Part shown: piece after piece, positions 11,216-22,508 of the stretch
Numbering within the stretch: the first letter of the stretch is position 1
Layout: each line of letters opens with the position of its first letter
Assembly: GCA_021292165.1 (NCBI GenBank)
Contig: JAHFWL010000039.1
Location: forward strand, 620,001-684,000
Reading direction: 5' to 3'
Length of the DNA stretch: 64,000 nt
Source of the DNA: Shinisaurus crocodilurus
Lineage: Eukaryota > Chordata > Lepidosauria > Squamata > Shinisauridae
The notes under the pieces: generated by a model
Seen by the model: the letters and a program-made list of their open reading frames with translations, nothing else
What the model was told of the DNA's origin: nothing
The model's database searches: none
Position numbers and translations under genes: made by a program

Positions 11216-11883
11216 AAAAGATATAAGTGCCTCTCCTAAGACTTAATTCCTGGCAGTAAGAGCTTTAAGCTACAATTGGCTGGCACACAGTTGGATATTT
11301 CTGGAATGTGGGCCCTGCTGCCCCTTTGCCTTCAGCCTCACCCACAACTAGAATGTGGCTTTCAAGAGCTTCCCCAAAACTGAATTTGGACCTCAGGTTG
11401 AAGGAGGCTGAGCACCCCTGCACCGGTGAATGCAGCTGGCTGTTCACACGCACAAAAGAGGTGTCTCTGGCTGCCATGTAGTAGCATCAGTGACAATCTG
11501 AGGATTATTAAAATGTGTCTTCCCCATTCCCTGAAACATGTCCTGTTTTCAGATGTAGAATCCCAAGCCCTACTACCCATTCTTCTTCCCACCGTCGGAG
11601 GCTGGTTCAAGGATGTAAAAGTGGAGAGAGACGGCCACCAAGCAACATTCCACTGCATGCATGTTGACTTGTCTTGCTGTCTGCTGGAATGCTGGGAAGT
11701 CTCCTGACAGCGAATTTGCATTGTGTGCTTTCACCATGAGACATGAACAACAACAGAATTCCCATTCTCAGATTACGGTATGTGTGTTTCTTGAACGATG
11801 TGTGAAGAACAGCAGGTTTCTTTTTTCCTGTGGGCATAAGCTAGCCATCCCCCCCACCCCCCGGCTATCAGTGAGAATGCTCT

Positions 11884-11908
11884 TATTTATTTATTTATTT
11901 ATTTATTA
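11884..11908. repeat. (TTTA)n microsatellite
   Basis: Six TTTA units. Confidence 0.9.
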
Positions 11909-11921
11909 AACTCTTAGGGTT

Positions 11922-12055
11922 GGCTCCAGATGTGCTCATACTTAGAGTATTTCCACTGGAGTCAATGGGACTTAAGTTAGTCATGATGACTAACTAAGGT
12001 AAGGTCCCATTGAGTTCAATCAGTCTACTCTAGGTATGAGTAAATCTGGAGGCAA
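11922..12055. mobile_element. palindromic MITE of the 'GGTTGGATCCAG' family
   Basis: Inverted arms built on 'ggttggctccag...catacttagagta' and 'gtctactctaggtatgagta...tggaggcaacc' surround a 'taagttagtcatgatgacta' centre. Related copies lie at 13,597-13,740, 24,258-24,365, 40,438-40,583 and near 44,610-44,835. I cannot fix the TSD. Confidence 0.6.
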
Positions 12056-12065
12056 CCCAGCATTT

Positions 12066-12212
12066 CAGGGATGGGCAACTTTTGGACCTCCAGATGTTTG
12101 GGCTACACCTCTTATCAGCCTTAGCCAGCACAGGACAGCATAGGAGGGGGGGGACAATGGTATGGGAGTTATAGGGCAATCCAACTTGAGGGTCAGAAGT
12201 TGCCAACACCTG
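12066..12212. mobile_element. hAT MITE of the 'CAGGGATGGGCAAC' type
   Basis: The 147-bp element begins CAGGGATGGGCAACTT and ends, inverted, AAGTTGCCAACACCTG. Its 8-bp TSD has one mismatch (CAGCATTT 12058-12065; CAGTATTT 12213-12220). The arms include 'ctccagatgttt'. A related diverged copy lies at about 24,820-24,955. Confidence 0.85.
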
Positions 12213-12277
12213 CAGTATTTTCAATCTAAAATCTATTTAGTGTATTCTTTGGAGTTGCTGAGTGGTTGTTGTTGTTG

Positions 12278-12870
12278 TTAGAACATAAGAAGAACTATGC
12301 TGGATCAGACCAAGGTTCCATCTAGTTCAGCATTCTGTTCACACAGTGGCCAACCAGCTGCCCATGGGAAACTCACAAGCAGGGCATGAGTGCAACAGCA
12401 TCCTCCTGACCATGTTCCCCAGCAACTGGTGTACTTAGGAATACTACCTCTGATACTGGAGGAAGCATATAGTCGCCAGGACTAATAGCCATTGATAGTC
12501 TTCTCCTCCATGAATGTAAATCCTACCCCCTTTTAAAGTTGTCAAAACTGGTGGCCATCACTACACCTTGCGGAAGCGAGTTCCATAGTTTAACTATGTG
12601 CTGTGTGAAGAAGTACTTCCTTTTATCTGTCCTGAATCTCCCACCAATTAGCTTCATCGGATGACTTTTAGTATTATGAGGGAGGGAGAGAAAATGTCTC
12701 CCTACCCACTTTCTCCACCACACCAGACATAATTTTGTACACCTCTATCATGTCTCCCCTTACTTGCCTTTTTTCTAAGCTAAACAATCTCAGCTGTTCT
12801 AACCTTTCCTCGTGGGGGAATGGCTCCAGCCCCTTGATCATTTTAGTTGCCCTTTTCTGCACTTTTTCAT
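12278..12870 (-). mobile_element. CR1-type LINE 3' portion
   Basis: A contiguous antisense CR1 copy. It runs from the 3' tail ('agaacataagaagaactatg') through the 'cagtggccaaccagctgccc' block and 'gaagtacttccttttatctg' to 'gcccttttctgcactttttc', where it is 5'-truncated. It is one of the cleanest copies in the window. Confidence 0.88.
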
Positions 12871-13566
12871 TGTGGTTATGCTAATTTTATTCTGATTTAT
12901 ATTTTATTGTTTATAGTTGTGTTTTGCTGTTATTGCAAGCCACCCAAAGATCTTTCATATTGGGTGGCATATAATGATTGTTAATAAATAGCCAAGCACT
13001 GTTTTCTCCATTGGGGGTTGTTTACTTCTTCATTTTCACCCTGGTTTATGATGTTGTGGGTGCATTCTCTTTAGAGACTTTGTGTCTCTGTTGTACCATT
13101 TCACCCTAGTGGAAAAGTTGACTTTTGTTGCTTTGCTCTCAAATGCTGGCTCATCTTCAGATCAGTGCTTAGTTACCAAAGCCCCACCCCAGATCACACT
13201 AACCTCATAATTTGCTTCTCTGAATGCTCCAAGAGAACAAAAAAGTTTATTGTCTCTCCAAAACTTTATGGCACGATCAACTCCCATGTCTATCAATTAA
13301 TTCATGTTTCTCTACCCTTTGAGTCAAATGTCCCCAAAGGCCAGCAAAACTTCTCAGCTTCATTATGAAGTGTTCTATAGCCTATAAGTGATGCCAAGGG
13401 AAGCAATCAGAAAGACATGACTAGCTTTTCTTCTGTTGTAAGATCCTGCACATTTTAGCTCTTCTTTTCCATGACTAGCCTCAAGTCCATGTTAGACTTC
13501 AGTTGTGGGGCGAGATTCACATTGAGGTACAAAGGCCTGCTCTTAGATGTGCCCATGATTAAATTG

Positions 13567-13592
13567 TAAAAAAAAAAAAAAAAAAAAAAAAA
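13567..13592. repeat. poly-A tract
   Basis: About 25 A residues directly before a palindromic MITE. Confidence 0.9.
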
Positions 13593-13596
13593 CCAA

Positions 13597-13740
13597 CAAC
13601 TATGGATTGGATCTAGCTTCAGTCCTACCTAGAGTAGACCCGTTGTAATCGATGTGACTTAAGTTAGTCATGACTAACTTAAATTCTCCTGATTTCAATG
13701 GGTCTACTCTAAGTATGATGAAATCTGGATCCAACCCGTT
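13597..13740. mobile_element. palindromic MITE, second copy
   Basis: Well-preserved member of the family at 11,922. The right arm reads 'gggtctactctaagtatgat...aaatctggatccaaccc'; the centre is 'taagttagtcatgactaac'. No coding capacity. Confidence 0.65.
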
Positions 13741-13933
13741 ATTTTTATTTTTCATCAGGACTAGTGTCAATAAGCAGCACACTTAGGTAGCAGAACCTAC
13801 TGCTATGGCCAGCCTTGGGGGCCCTACACTGGATGAATGGGTCTGTGAGCCACCTGCCATTTTAATTTCCCACAATGCTACTGCTGTAGTGTCATTCCAT
13901 TGGACTGTGGGACGTGATGGGGGATCCTCACCT

Positions 13934-13975
13934 CTCTATGCAAATGGCTGTGCTGCTGCCATTTGCATAGAGGAA
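13934..13975. repeat. inverted repeat around two octamer-like motifs
   Basis: 'ctctatgcaaatggc' and its exact inverse 'gccatttgcatagag' are separated by about nine bases. The ATGCAAAT octamer therefore occurs once on each strand. Probably a MITE core; any regulatory role is untested. Confidence 0.6.
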
Positions 13976-14671
13976 ATGCATCATCCATCATCCAGGAAGC
14001 CCACCAAGGGAAGCACCCATGTAGGAGGGGACCACTAGATGGAGTTTTGCTGTGTGCTCTCTCAAACCTGAACCTATCCTTGTTTGTTATGCTTACGTGT
14101 ACAAATATTTATTAAGGACAATAGTTATGAGATCACTCAGGTCCAGCAGGGGTTTTTTTTTTTTGTTGTTGTTGTTTTTTGAAGAAATGGGGTTTCAACT
14201 TCTGGCATATACCTAACACATAGGGACATATACAAATGAAAAAGGATCCTGCTGTAACACCTTAAAGACTAAGGCTTAGATCCAGACCAAGTTAGTTGAA
14301 CCGAGGTCCACACTGAAAACAATGAGATGACTTAGTCATGGCGTAACTTAAGTCCCATTGGATTCCTAAGCTTAACTAATGTGCAGTGCTATCCTATACA
14401 TGTTTACTCAGAAGTAAGGCTCATTTAGTGTAATAGGCCTTGCTCCCAGGGATGAGGGTATAGACTTTCAGCCTTCATCTTGATCCAACCCAGATAAATA
14501 TAGGCTATTGGATCTAAGCTAGAGAAGTCTTTTAAGTCCCAAAGGCTCCTTTTTTTTTTTCCTTTTTTTTTACATAAATCTTTGAAGTGTCAAAGGCTTC
14601 ATTTTTAGTATTTGTCTTGACATACAAACAGAGATGTCCCTCTGGGCCATTTTAGTTGCTCATAATGAGAG

Positions 14672-15060
14672 ACATAGCAACATAGGAAGCCTCCTTATAC
14701 CGAAGTACACCATGGGCCGGTTCGTACGACACGGAAACCGCGGGGGAGCAGAAGCCCCCCCGCGGTTCCCGTGTTGTGTGAACGCCGGCCGGGGGCACCC
14801 CCCGTGGGACGGGCGTGCATGCGAAGCACGCAAAGTGACCATGGGCGGAAGAGGGGGTAAGCCTGTATAGGGGCAAACGGCCCCACTGGGCATCCCAGGC
14901 CGCCGGCTCCTCCACCAGGGTCCGCCCACAAGCGCGGCACGCAGGTCGTCTGCGGCGCCCCACCAGCGGCCCCCGTGGTACCTCCCCCGCTCGCCGCCTG
15001 GGTCGTACGAACCGGCCCCATTTGTCCATCTGGCTCAGCACTCTCTGCACTACACCAGGG
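14672..15060 (-). mobile_element. SINE2-type tRNA-derived SINE, split by insertion
   Basis: The left part (14,672-14,713, 'aacataggaagcctccttat') and the right part (15,019-15,060, 'ttgtccatctggctcagcac') are the two sides of one antisense SINE2 tail. A GC-rich DNA element sits between them. Other SINE2 copies show the uninterrupted order. Confidence 0.75.
14714..15018. mobile_element. GC-rich DNA transposon with 17-bp perfect TIR
   Basis: A 305-bp insertion with exact terminal inverted repeats GGGCCGGTTCGTACGAC (14,714-14,730; inverse at 15,002-15,018). It is flanked by a 3-bp direct repeat CAT (14,711-14,713; 15,019-15,021). Removing the element and one CAT restores the SINE2 order. It is strongly CpG-rich, unlike its surroundings. 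Superfamily not assigned; a 3-bp TSD fits Harbinger or CACTA-like elements. Confidence 0.85.
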
Positions 15061-15317
15061 TTGTTGAACTTCTTTCACCCCAAGGGCTAAATTCAGTGTT
15101 GGAGAAGCTCTTGGGGGGGGGGGGTCACATCTAGTAGTGGTCAGGGCCGAAGGCAAAAGGGACTGGACTGAAAAAAAACCCATTATAAGCATGTATGCTG
15201 AAAGTTTTATTGCCAGTGGCTAAGCCTCAGGAAAGGTTATTTTCCTCCATTCCACCTTTTAGAAGGGCATCGGTAGCGGGTGACTCCTATGTCCGTGGTG
15301 CCTTATCCCATTTCAGC

Positions 15318-15418
15318 TTTTAATTATTATTCTGAGCTTTATAGGAGCTACCTATGGTGAACCTATTTTGAGGATGGAGTACATCACCATGGCTAGCTCC
15401 TATAAAGCTCAGAATAAA
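15318..15418. mobile_element. foldback element
   Basis: Inverted arms based on 'ttctgagctttataggagct' and 'agctcctataaagctcagaa' surround 'atggtgaacctattttgagg'. Nearly the same internal phrase occurs in the foldback at 58,798-58,887, so the two are related. Confidence 0.6.
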
Positions 15419-15603
15419 AGCTGCAAGGGATAAGGAGCCCCGCTGACACAGGAGTCACCAGCCTCCCCTGAGAATGGGGTGGGGTGGGGACTACAGAAAA
15501 TCTGGGAAACCACCAAATAATTGGTGGGCGGGGAAAAGAGGATGAGACAAGGGGAAGGGGGCATGGCCAACTGGGAAATGCCAAAGGGCCAGATTTGGCC
15601 CAC

Positions 15604-15757
15604 TGGTCTGAAATGTAACACTGGTCCACACTGACTGGAAGAAATTCTCCTGAGTCTCAGATGGACATCTTTCCTAACCTTTCCGAGGGATGCCAAAGAT
15701 TAAACTCTGGACTTTTTGCGCACAGAACATTGTTGTACCACTGAGCTATGGCCTACT
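15604..15757 (-). mobile_element. SINE2-type SINE, diverged
   Basis: An antisense copy ends with the inverted tRNA-like head ('accactgagctatggcc'). The B-box region is degraded. Confidence 0.55.
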
Positions 15758-15881
15758 TTTCAAAAGCAGCAGACTGAGTTACCTTTGAGTGTCACCTCAG
15801 ACTATAGATGGTGGAGGGCTCCTGTAAAAGTTTCCCACACACCCTTCTCCCTGACATCTATTTTCTATTTCTGGAAACTTA

Positions 15882-15977
15882 GTTTGCAGTCCTATACATG
15901 TTTAGAAAGGAAGAAAAAAGTCCTACATCTCCAAGCATGCTGGGAGTTTCTGTCTAAACATGCACAGGATTGCACCC
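15882..15977. mobile_element. TTA-flanked MITE, third copy
   Basis: Ends 'gtttgcagtcctatacatg' and inverted 'tgcacaggattgcaccc', with TTA at 15,879-15,881 and 15,978-15,980. The core is 'ccaagcatgctggga'. Confidence 0.7.
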
Positions 15978-16396
15978 TTATTTATTTCATTTTTGGTATG
16001 GGAATACATTCCATCATTCAAGTGCCCAGATGAAATCTGAAGTGTCACAGTCCAAATCTGAGAAGTGTGATATTGTTGCATTGGGAAGAATTGGCCAAGT
16101 TATCCCCCCCACCAATAGGAAATAGTACGGTTTATTTCTGAGGAATCTGAACTCCACCACCACCACCACCTCTCTCACACAGGACAAATACCTTCAGGGT
16201 TGCCCTCAGAGGTATACTTTTCCTATTGGCTATTGGCACTGCAGCTACGGTGCCTTTGGTCCTGGAATACTACAAGTAAACTTGATGCAGGGGATGGGGA
16301 GAGTCCTCCATTCCTCTCTCTTCTTGCAACCAGAGCAGTGCCACACTGGAGCCCTGGCTGGGTCAATGTTTAAAGAGAATCGGGAAGGGTTTATAC

Positions 16397-16773
16397 CAGG
16401 GATGCAGAAGCAGAATTATATTGGGGTAGGGGGTTGAGTTGCCTCCACCAGGCCTCCCATGAGCCCGATTACATCACCCATGGGGGCGGTGGGCAGTGCA
16501 CAAAGTCATTTGACCAGCACTGAGGAGGGTGAGGCACTGGAAAGGGAGGTTCTGCAGGCAACTTGTGGAACCCCCAGGGCTTTTTTTCTGGTGGAACTCA
16601 CCGGAACTGAGTTCCAGCACCTTTTCTTCTATGAATTGCATTACAATTTAATCGCCATCTACTCCCGAGGAAATGTAATCCAAGAGTTCCGGTACATTTT
16701 TCTCCAGAAAAAAAGCACTGGGAACCCCCATAGGCTGGATTAGGCCCACTGGTCCAGAGGTTCTGTATCCCTG
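16397..16773. mobile_element. outer hAT element containing a second hAT
   Basis: Ends CAGGGATGCAGAA and, inverted, TTCTGTATCCCTG, with a perfect 8-bp TSD GTTTATAC (16,389-16,396; 16,774-16,781). A younger hAT MITE is inserted inside it at 16,575-16,720. Confidence 0.88.
16575..16720. mobile_element. inner hAT MITE with 8-bp TSD
   Basis: A 146-bp element from CAGGGCTTTTTTTCTGG to CCAGAAAAAAAGCACTG, with TSD GGAACCCC on both sides (16,567-16,574; 16,721-16,728). Confidence 0.92.
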
Positions 16774-16799
16774 GTTTATACCAAAGAGGGGTGAGGTTT

Positions 16800-18340
16800 T
16801 ACCTCTCTTTTGTCTGGTAACCCCCCACCCCCTTAAATTTGGGGCAAACTTTCAACATTTCAAAGGGTCAGCCCAGATTTAGTCTGAAAAATAGGGAGAG
16901 GGACTGCTCCACCTCCCTAAATAGTACCCCTATTTGGAGGGCTGCATTGCTTGGTGATTCTGGAGTTAAGTCTCTCTCCATCATACACAAACAAACACAC
17001 AAACGCAACCACAGTCCAATTTGAGAAAGAAAAGCTTCATTATGATGAGGAAGTACCAACTCCAAGTGGGCACCAATATTTACAATGTTAGAGCTCCACC
17101 AGGTGTCATAATTTGGAATTTTAAGCCCTGAGGCACTCAGTATATGCTAGCTGCTCTGGAAGGTGATAAATTATAAATTGCCCAAGAAGAAGGAGAGGTC
17201 CCCACAATAGTTACTACTAGTATAAGGTTTGCTTTGAGCGAAATCTCACCAGGATCTAGTTGTGGAGCTGGTTTTCCACACCAAAGCTCAACTGAAAAAC
17301 ATGAGGTTGGAGATCAAACATAAGGATGAGCAAATCTGTCAAGCTCGATCCCATTGAGGTTCTCATTTTTTCCCCATAGCCAAGTGGGGGGTGTATGAGA
17401 ATTTTGTTTCCAGTTCAAAAAATACTTGAACATGCCCCGGCTCACAATCCAGAATGCATGTGCAATCTCATTTTGGGGGGAACATTCGTACATTCGTGAG
17501 CATCTGGTTGTGTTTGCCAAATGTGTCCAAAAATGCACTCTTTAAAATGCACATTTTAGTTCCAAAAATGATGCATTTTCCTGCTCTTATCAATGGGGGA
17601 AATGCACATTTGGGTGCATTACTTTTTTAAAAATGCACATTTTTCCAATTTGAAAATGTGCACTTCTCCCCATCCAAAACATGCTCATGTTCGGAAATGA
17701 AAACAAGGTTTCAAGATCATGCGTTTGGTGCTGCTTGCTAATTCTCTCTCCCAGGAGCAGAAATGTTAAAAGAAGTTTGGTGGAGTCTGTGAGACCTGGG
17801 AGGGTGTTGCGTTAGTATTAGGTACCTGCTTGGACAATGCTGAAAGTTGAAGTCCTTCTGCCGCTTCCACAGTATGCTACACATCCATCATGCGCCCCTG
17901 CCCTATGGCACTTTCTGTGACATTGGTGCCCATTGAGTAGAAAACGAAAACACCTGAAAGTGATGTTTATTCATCGTGATTCCCTAGCTCCTGCACCTAT
18001 CCTTCTGAAATTGTGTAGCTTTCTTGCCCAGGGACACACACCTCTATGACATAAACCATTTTCACACAAACTGCCAAAAGAAAGAAACAAACAAAAACTT
18101 AGAGGCCACCTCTATGGTGTATGTAATTATTTTCATAACAACTGCCCACAGAAAATGTAGGGGGATAATCACACATTATTATATTTTGTGGGGGGAGGGA
18201 ACCCAAAAAACTGTAAATGCTGCTCTTTCCCAAAGCTCCCTGATCCTATTCATCTGAAACCTGGCACACTCGCTCCTCTCAGAAGGGGAAACACTTCCTG
18301 CAAATTTCATCCAATTTTGCCAAGAAATGAAAACGTTCAT
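16800..18340. other. non-coding, no gene seen
   Basis: 17,500-17,700 repeats short 'aatgcacatttt' phrases, like stretches near 47,800-48,000 and 56,280-56,420. This suggests further copies of an AT-rich DNA element. I see no exon structure. Confidence 0.45.
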
Positions 18341-18354
18341 GCCAGTTCCCATTA

Positions 18355-18376
18355 ATAAATAAATAAATAAATAAAT
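18355..18376. repeat. (AAAT)n microsatellite
   Basis: Five to six units. Confidence 0.9.
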
Positions 18377-18654
18377 GATTTTAAAAATGTAAAGGGATGT
18401 AGTGCTGCACCTATTTCTCTCAGATTTGGCAGGCATAATCCCCTCATATGGGACTACTATACCTGCACATTTCATCAAATTATGAAAAACAGGAGGGAAA
18501 AAAATACGGTACATTAAAAAGTTATAGCCATTTGTTGATTCCCAAGGATAGCCAATGGGAGGCATGAGGATTTGCATTCAGATTCAGATTCAGACTCAAG
18601 CCAAAGTGGACAGCCTTCAAATCAGTCCGAGACAAACCGGACTATTTTCCGAAT

Positions 18655-18760
18655 TGCCTAATCAGGGTTGGAAGCAGGTGCACACCTGTACTAGTAACCG
18701 TTGATAGGGCTCTTCTCTCCCTCATGCATTTTTCTAATACCCCTTTGCTTTGATGCCTTC
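18655..18760 (-). mobile_element. CR1 fragment
   Basis: A short antisense CR1 piece ('ctagtaaccgttgatagggc' and following). Confidence 0.5.
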
Positions 18761-19118
18761 TAAGAACCCAACAAGTCATTATATTGAATGCATGCTATGC
18801 AGCACTTCCAGCAGCTTTCTAAAACATGCTGGGGGAGGGCAGGGCAATTTTCACTGGGACTTCTGCAGTGTGTGACTGGAGAGGTTTAACCCTTCCCTCC
18901 CCAGCTGCAATAGCAACAAAAGATGCAACCAGTGCCCCCTTTTAGGGGGGGGGGATGCTCCCATTGTCGCCAAACTGGTTTAAATACATGAGGGTGCTAC
19001 AAATGATATAGCTGGGTGACTAATTAGGTCAGATGTATATTTTTAGACAGTTGGCTTTTCCTTGGCATTTCTTGGTCTTTGCTGCCTCCTAGTGGCTTTT
19101 CCGTTACTTCACCTAGAT

Positions 19119-19253
19119 CAGTGTTCTCCAGCCTTGGGTCCCCAGATGTTTTTGGCCTACAACTGCCAGCATGCCCCAGCCAGCTACGCTGGCTGGGGCA
19201 CGCTGGGAGTTGTAGGCCAAAAACATCTGGGGACCCAAGGTTGGAGAACACTG
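19119..19253. mobile_element. palindromic hAT MITE, copy 2
   Basis: Full-length foldback with arms of about 65 bp and a perfect 8-bp TSD ACCTAGAT (19,111-19,118; 19,254-19,261). Because it is palindromic it produces mirror-image open frames on both strands; none is a gene. Confidence 0.93.
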
Positions 19254-19264
19254 ACCTAGATCAA

Positions 19265-21280
19265 TGGCCTCCTGGTTGTAATATACAAATATTGGCATTG
19301 ATCTAAGAAGAAAAAAAGGTTGTTTTCTTGAAACCACCCCACTTGGAGAGAGTTTGATATTCAGTATCTGGTTGCCTAGAACCCAGTCTTATGCTGCCTG
19401 GGCTTCAAGAGGCGCATCTGATGTTTCCAGTTTGGTCTACTGGCTGATGTTTATGTTTGTGTGTTTTTTAATACACAGGGTCAAACTAGAGCATTACATT
19501 GTATGCAGCTCTGTCTGTGGCTTAAAAAAAAAATACTAAGCTGTGGCGAGGGGGGGGGTGTTTATCCTTCAGACCATGGTGCACAAGGATGGGAGATTTA
19601 ATCCTTCTCTCTCTCCCCTGCAATGATGCTGCCAAAGATACCCCACGCATATGTGGCAATGAGCAATAGAAAATGAACTCCCCACTGGCACCCAATGGGA
19701 CCTTTCTTCCTCTTCCTAACTGCCATGCAGAGTTCAGTTTCTTGTTGAGATTGTGCTGGGGGAGAGAAGTGTGAGATCTCCTCTCCAACCATGCTCCACC
19801 CTCAATGACAATTGTGCACATTTAGCAATAATTCTTTCAATTAATCACAGATGGGGCTGCATACTGTATATTTACCATAAGATGTAGTTAGAGCATGGAT
19901 CAGACCATTACTCCACTTAGCTAAGTGTTGTCTACTCTGAACAATAGTAGCTCTTCAGGGTCTCTCAGGAAGGGATCTCCTCCAGCTTCCCCCCAAAGGA
20001 AGGGAAGGGATCTGTGACTTGCTGAATGTTGAACATGTGCTCTCTCACTGTCTATGGCGCCTCCTCAATGTGCTGTTGTTCGAATTGCCCAATTGAGTTT
20101 CCTTGGGAGAATCCAGCATCACCACTCAGTCAGTACTGCAGAAGGGGGGGGGGAAGGGAAACCCATCACCATTGTGGATGGTGAGCCGTTTTATCAGGCG
20201 TCTGCACAATAGAACAGTAAGTGTCATTTCTGGGTGTATGTCTTTCCCAAAGGGATGTTGAACCTGCAACCAATGTTTTGCATGCAGTGAAAACAGTAAA
20301 GTGAATGTGCTGGTTTTGTCCTCAGCAGAAAGATTTGCTGAGCACCGAGAGAAAGTGAAACAGTTTCAATAAGAGAAGCAAAATGTTTCCAGAAGAGTGC
20401 GGCAGTATGCCCTGAGCCTCTCACCAAATCCCATTTGAAGCAAAATTCAAAGTGAATTAAGAGATTCTCTCTCAGGTGGAACATCTGAGGATTTCAAGGA
20501 AAGCCCAACATGTTTCTATAAGGGCCAAGCTGAACATGATGATGCCAGTGATGTTGTAGGGCCGGGTCACACATCTGCCCCTTCCACTTCTGTAGAACCC
20601 TTTTCCCCCTGTAAAAAGTGAGGCTGGATATTCAGCAATTTCAGGAGACTAATTTTGTGGTGAAAAGCTGTGCTTCACACCTGAACTCTGCTACTTCCCC
20701 TTTAAGTGTGTCTGGCCTGTGGGGTAGGGGCAAAAAGACTGCCTCTTTGCTATCTTCTGGCATTGGCAATCAGGTGCACAGTATGTGCAAACCAGCACAG
20801 TTGCCTTGCCATCTGCCCCTTAAAGGGAGGGTCTGGAAGTTCATCTCTCCAGATGTGGGAGGGAATGGGTCCATGGAAAGCTGAATCCACACCACTCTGG
20901 GCCAGGAGCCAACCCCAAAGACAGAGTATACGGAACAGGGTTTCCTTCCTGGGAGTGTTGTTCTGCACAGAAGTGGCAGTGGCGTAGGTTAGGTAAAAGC
21001 GGACAGCTTATAGCTTTTGTTTATTGTTCATAGTGTGTCCTGTTTGCTCCCTTGTCCTATTTGTCTTGTTAATCCGTTCATCTGTCAATAAAGTTTGTTT
21101 AGTTAACAATTGGCTTCTTGCCATGTCATTTGGAGGTGTCTGACCAGACCTCAGGAAGGAGATAATCTGGCTAGACCACTCAGAAGTGTGACCCAGAGTA
21201 AGATCTGAAGTATAAGAGAGTGGTGAGGGGAATAAACAGCCTCCACACAGAGGAGATTGTTTCAAATTTAGACAGATGGA
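19265..21280. other. non-coding, no gene seen
   Basis: Several moderately long open frames occur but none shows a protein-family motif, signal sequence or exon pattern. An 'aataaag' site near 21,088 is isolated. Confidence 0.45.
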
Positions 21281-21363
21281 TGGATGGATAGATGGACGGA
21301 TAGATGGAGATGGAGATGGAGATATATAAGTGGTCTTACCTTTAAATACAAGGTGACCATGGC

Positions 21364-21393
21364 CTTTCTTTCTTTCTTTCTTTCTTTCTTTCT
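21364..21393. repeat. (TTTC)n microsatellite
   Basis: Seven TTTC units in a wider pyrimidine tract to about 21,435. Confidence 0.9.
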
Positions 21394-21660
21394 ATCCATC
21401 CTTCTTTTCTCCCTTCCTTTCTTCCTTCTTTATTTCTCAAAAAACAGAAAACGATGTGTTCACTGCTCCTGACATCTTCATGCCCTTGGGAACAATGCTG
21501 CATCATAATATAGTATCTTTTCATGGAGCATTTTTTTTGGGGGGGATGGCTGCCTCCATTATAGTTAATGGGGGAGGCCATCTTTATTCCTGTGGTCAAT
21601 GGAGATGGCGATCTTTTCAGCTTAAGACTGTCCCTGAGAATGATCTGGGTTTCCCCCACA

Positions 21661-21661
21661 A

Positions 21662-21723
<62 letters not shown>
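21661..21723. repeat. (AAT)n microsatellite
   Basis: Twenty-one AAT units. Confidence 0.95.
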
Positions 21724-21725
<2 letters not shown>

Positions 21726-22029
21726 TGGCCACCTTGTTTTTAGAAGTATGTCCACCCCTCTGAGAATCCTTAGAATATTATCTCCCACCCCATTAATCCA
21801 AATTAGAGGGTATTTTCACGCCACCCCTGCCCTCCAAAACTAACAAAAATTGCTGGGCCAAATACTTCAGCTTTTTAAATGTCCTGAATATATTTCTTTG
21901 AAGCTGAGCCAGGTTGCTCATGGAAATAACAGTACGTCACATGGGCAATCCAACCAGGGGGAAAAAAGCCATACTGCCAAAAGAAAAAGAAAAAAGAAAA
22001 AAAGCAAGTCTTGTTAAAATTCTTTTAAA

Positions 22030-22048
22030 AAGACAGACAGACAGACAG

Positions 22049-22079
<31 letters not shown>
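22030..22079. repeat. (GACA)n/(GAAA)n compound microsatellite
   Basis: A short GACA run passes into GAAA units. Confidence 0.9.
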
Positions 22080-22080
<1 letters not shown>

Positions 22081-22461
22081 CCTGCAAGCCTGAAATCTGT
22101 CTGACCACCCCTGATTTAGAACATGTATGCCCCTGTCTTTCTATCAAATTATTCTCAAAGCAGCTTTCAGACAACATATTTTAATAATACAAGAAAACCA
22201 AAATATACCAACAAATGGGACCAGATCATGCTTATCTTCAGTTCTGCTCTCCCAGGGTTCCTGGCAATAGGATCCTTAGTGTTCCTTCCTGGAGGGAGAG
22301 CGGGAACAAGCTCCCCTCAACTGCTCTTTTTATAGCCAATCAACAGGGCTGCGTAGTATATTGAGAGATAATCCTTGGACCAAGAAAAGGAGACTCAGAA
22401 AATTCATGAAGCAATTCTTTGAGGAGGAAAACACAGAGGTTGTGTGTTTCTTTACAATGTA

Positions 22462-22467
22462 TTTATT
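22462..22467 (-). terminator. candidate polyadenylation signal of the first OR
   Basis: AATAAA on the minus strand, about 40 bases past the OR stop codon. Position is plausible but the motif is short. Confidence 0.35.
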
Positions 22468-22508
22468 TAAGCTATTGTTACATGGCAAGTCCCAGAGAAA
22501 GGACATAT

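Noticed and set aside
14660..15192. arginine/proline-rich minus-strand proteins
   Set aside because: They lie across the GC-rich DNA element and its SINE host; no gene features.
19024..19337. overlapping frames on both strands that look similar to each other
   Set aside because: Mirror translations of a palindromic hAT MITE; the same happens at 8,398-8,659 and 41,731-42,036.
20224..20484. 86-residue minus-strand frame as a gene
   Set aside because: No motif, splice context or paralogue; length is expected by chance.
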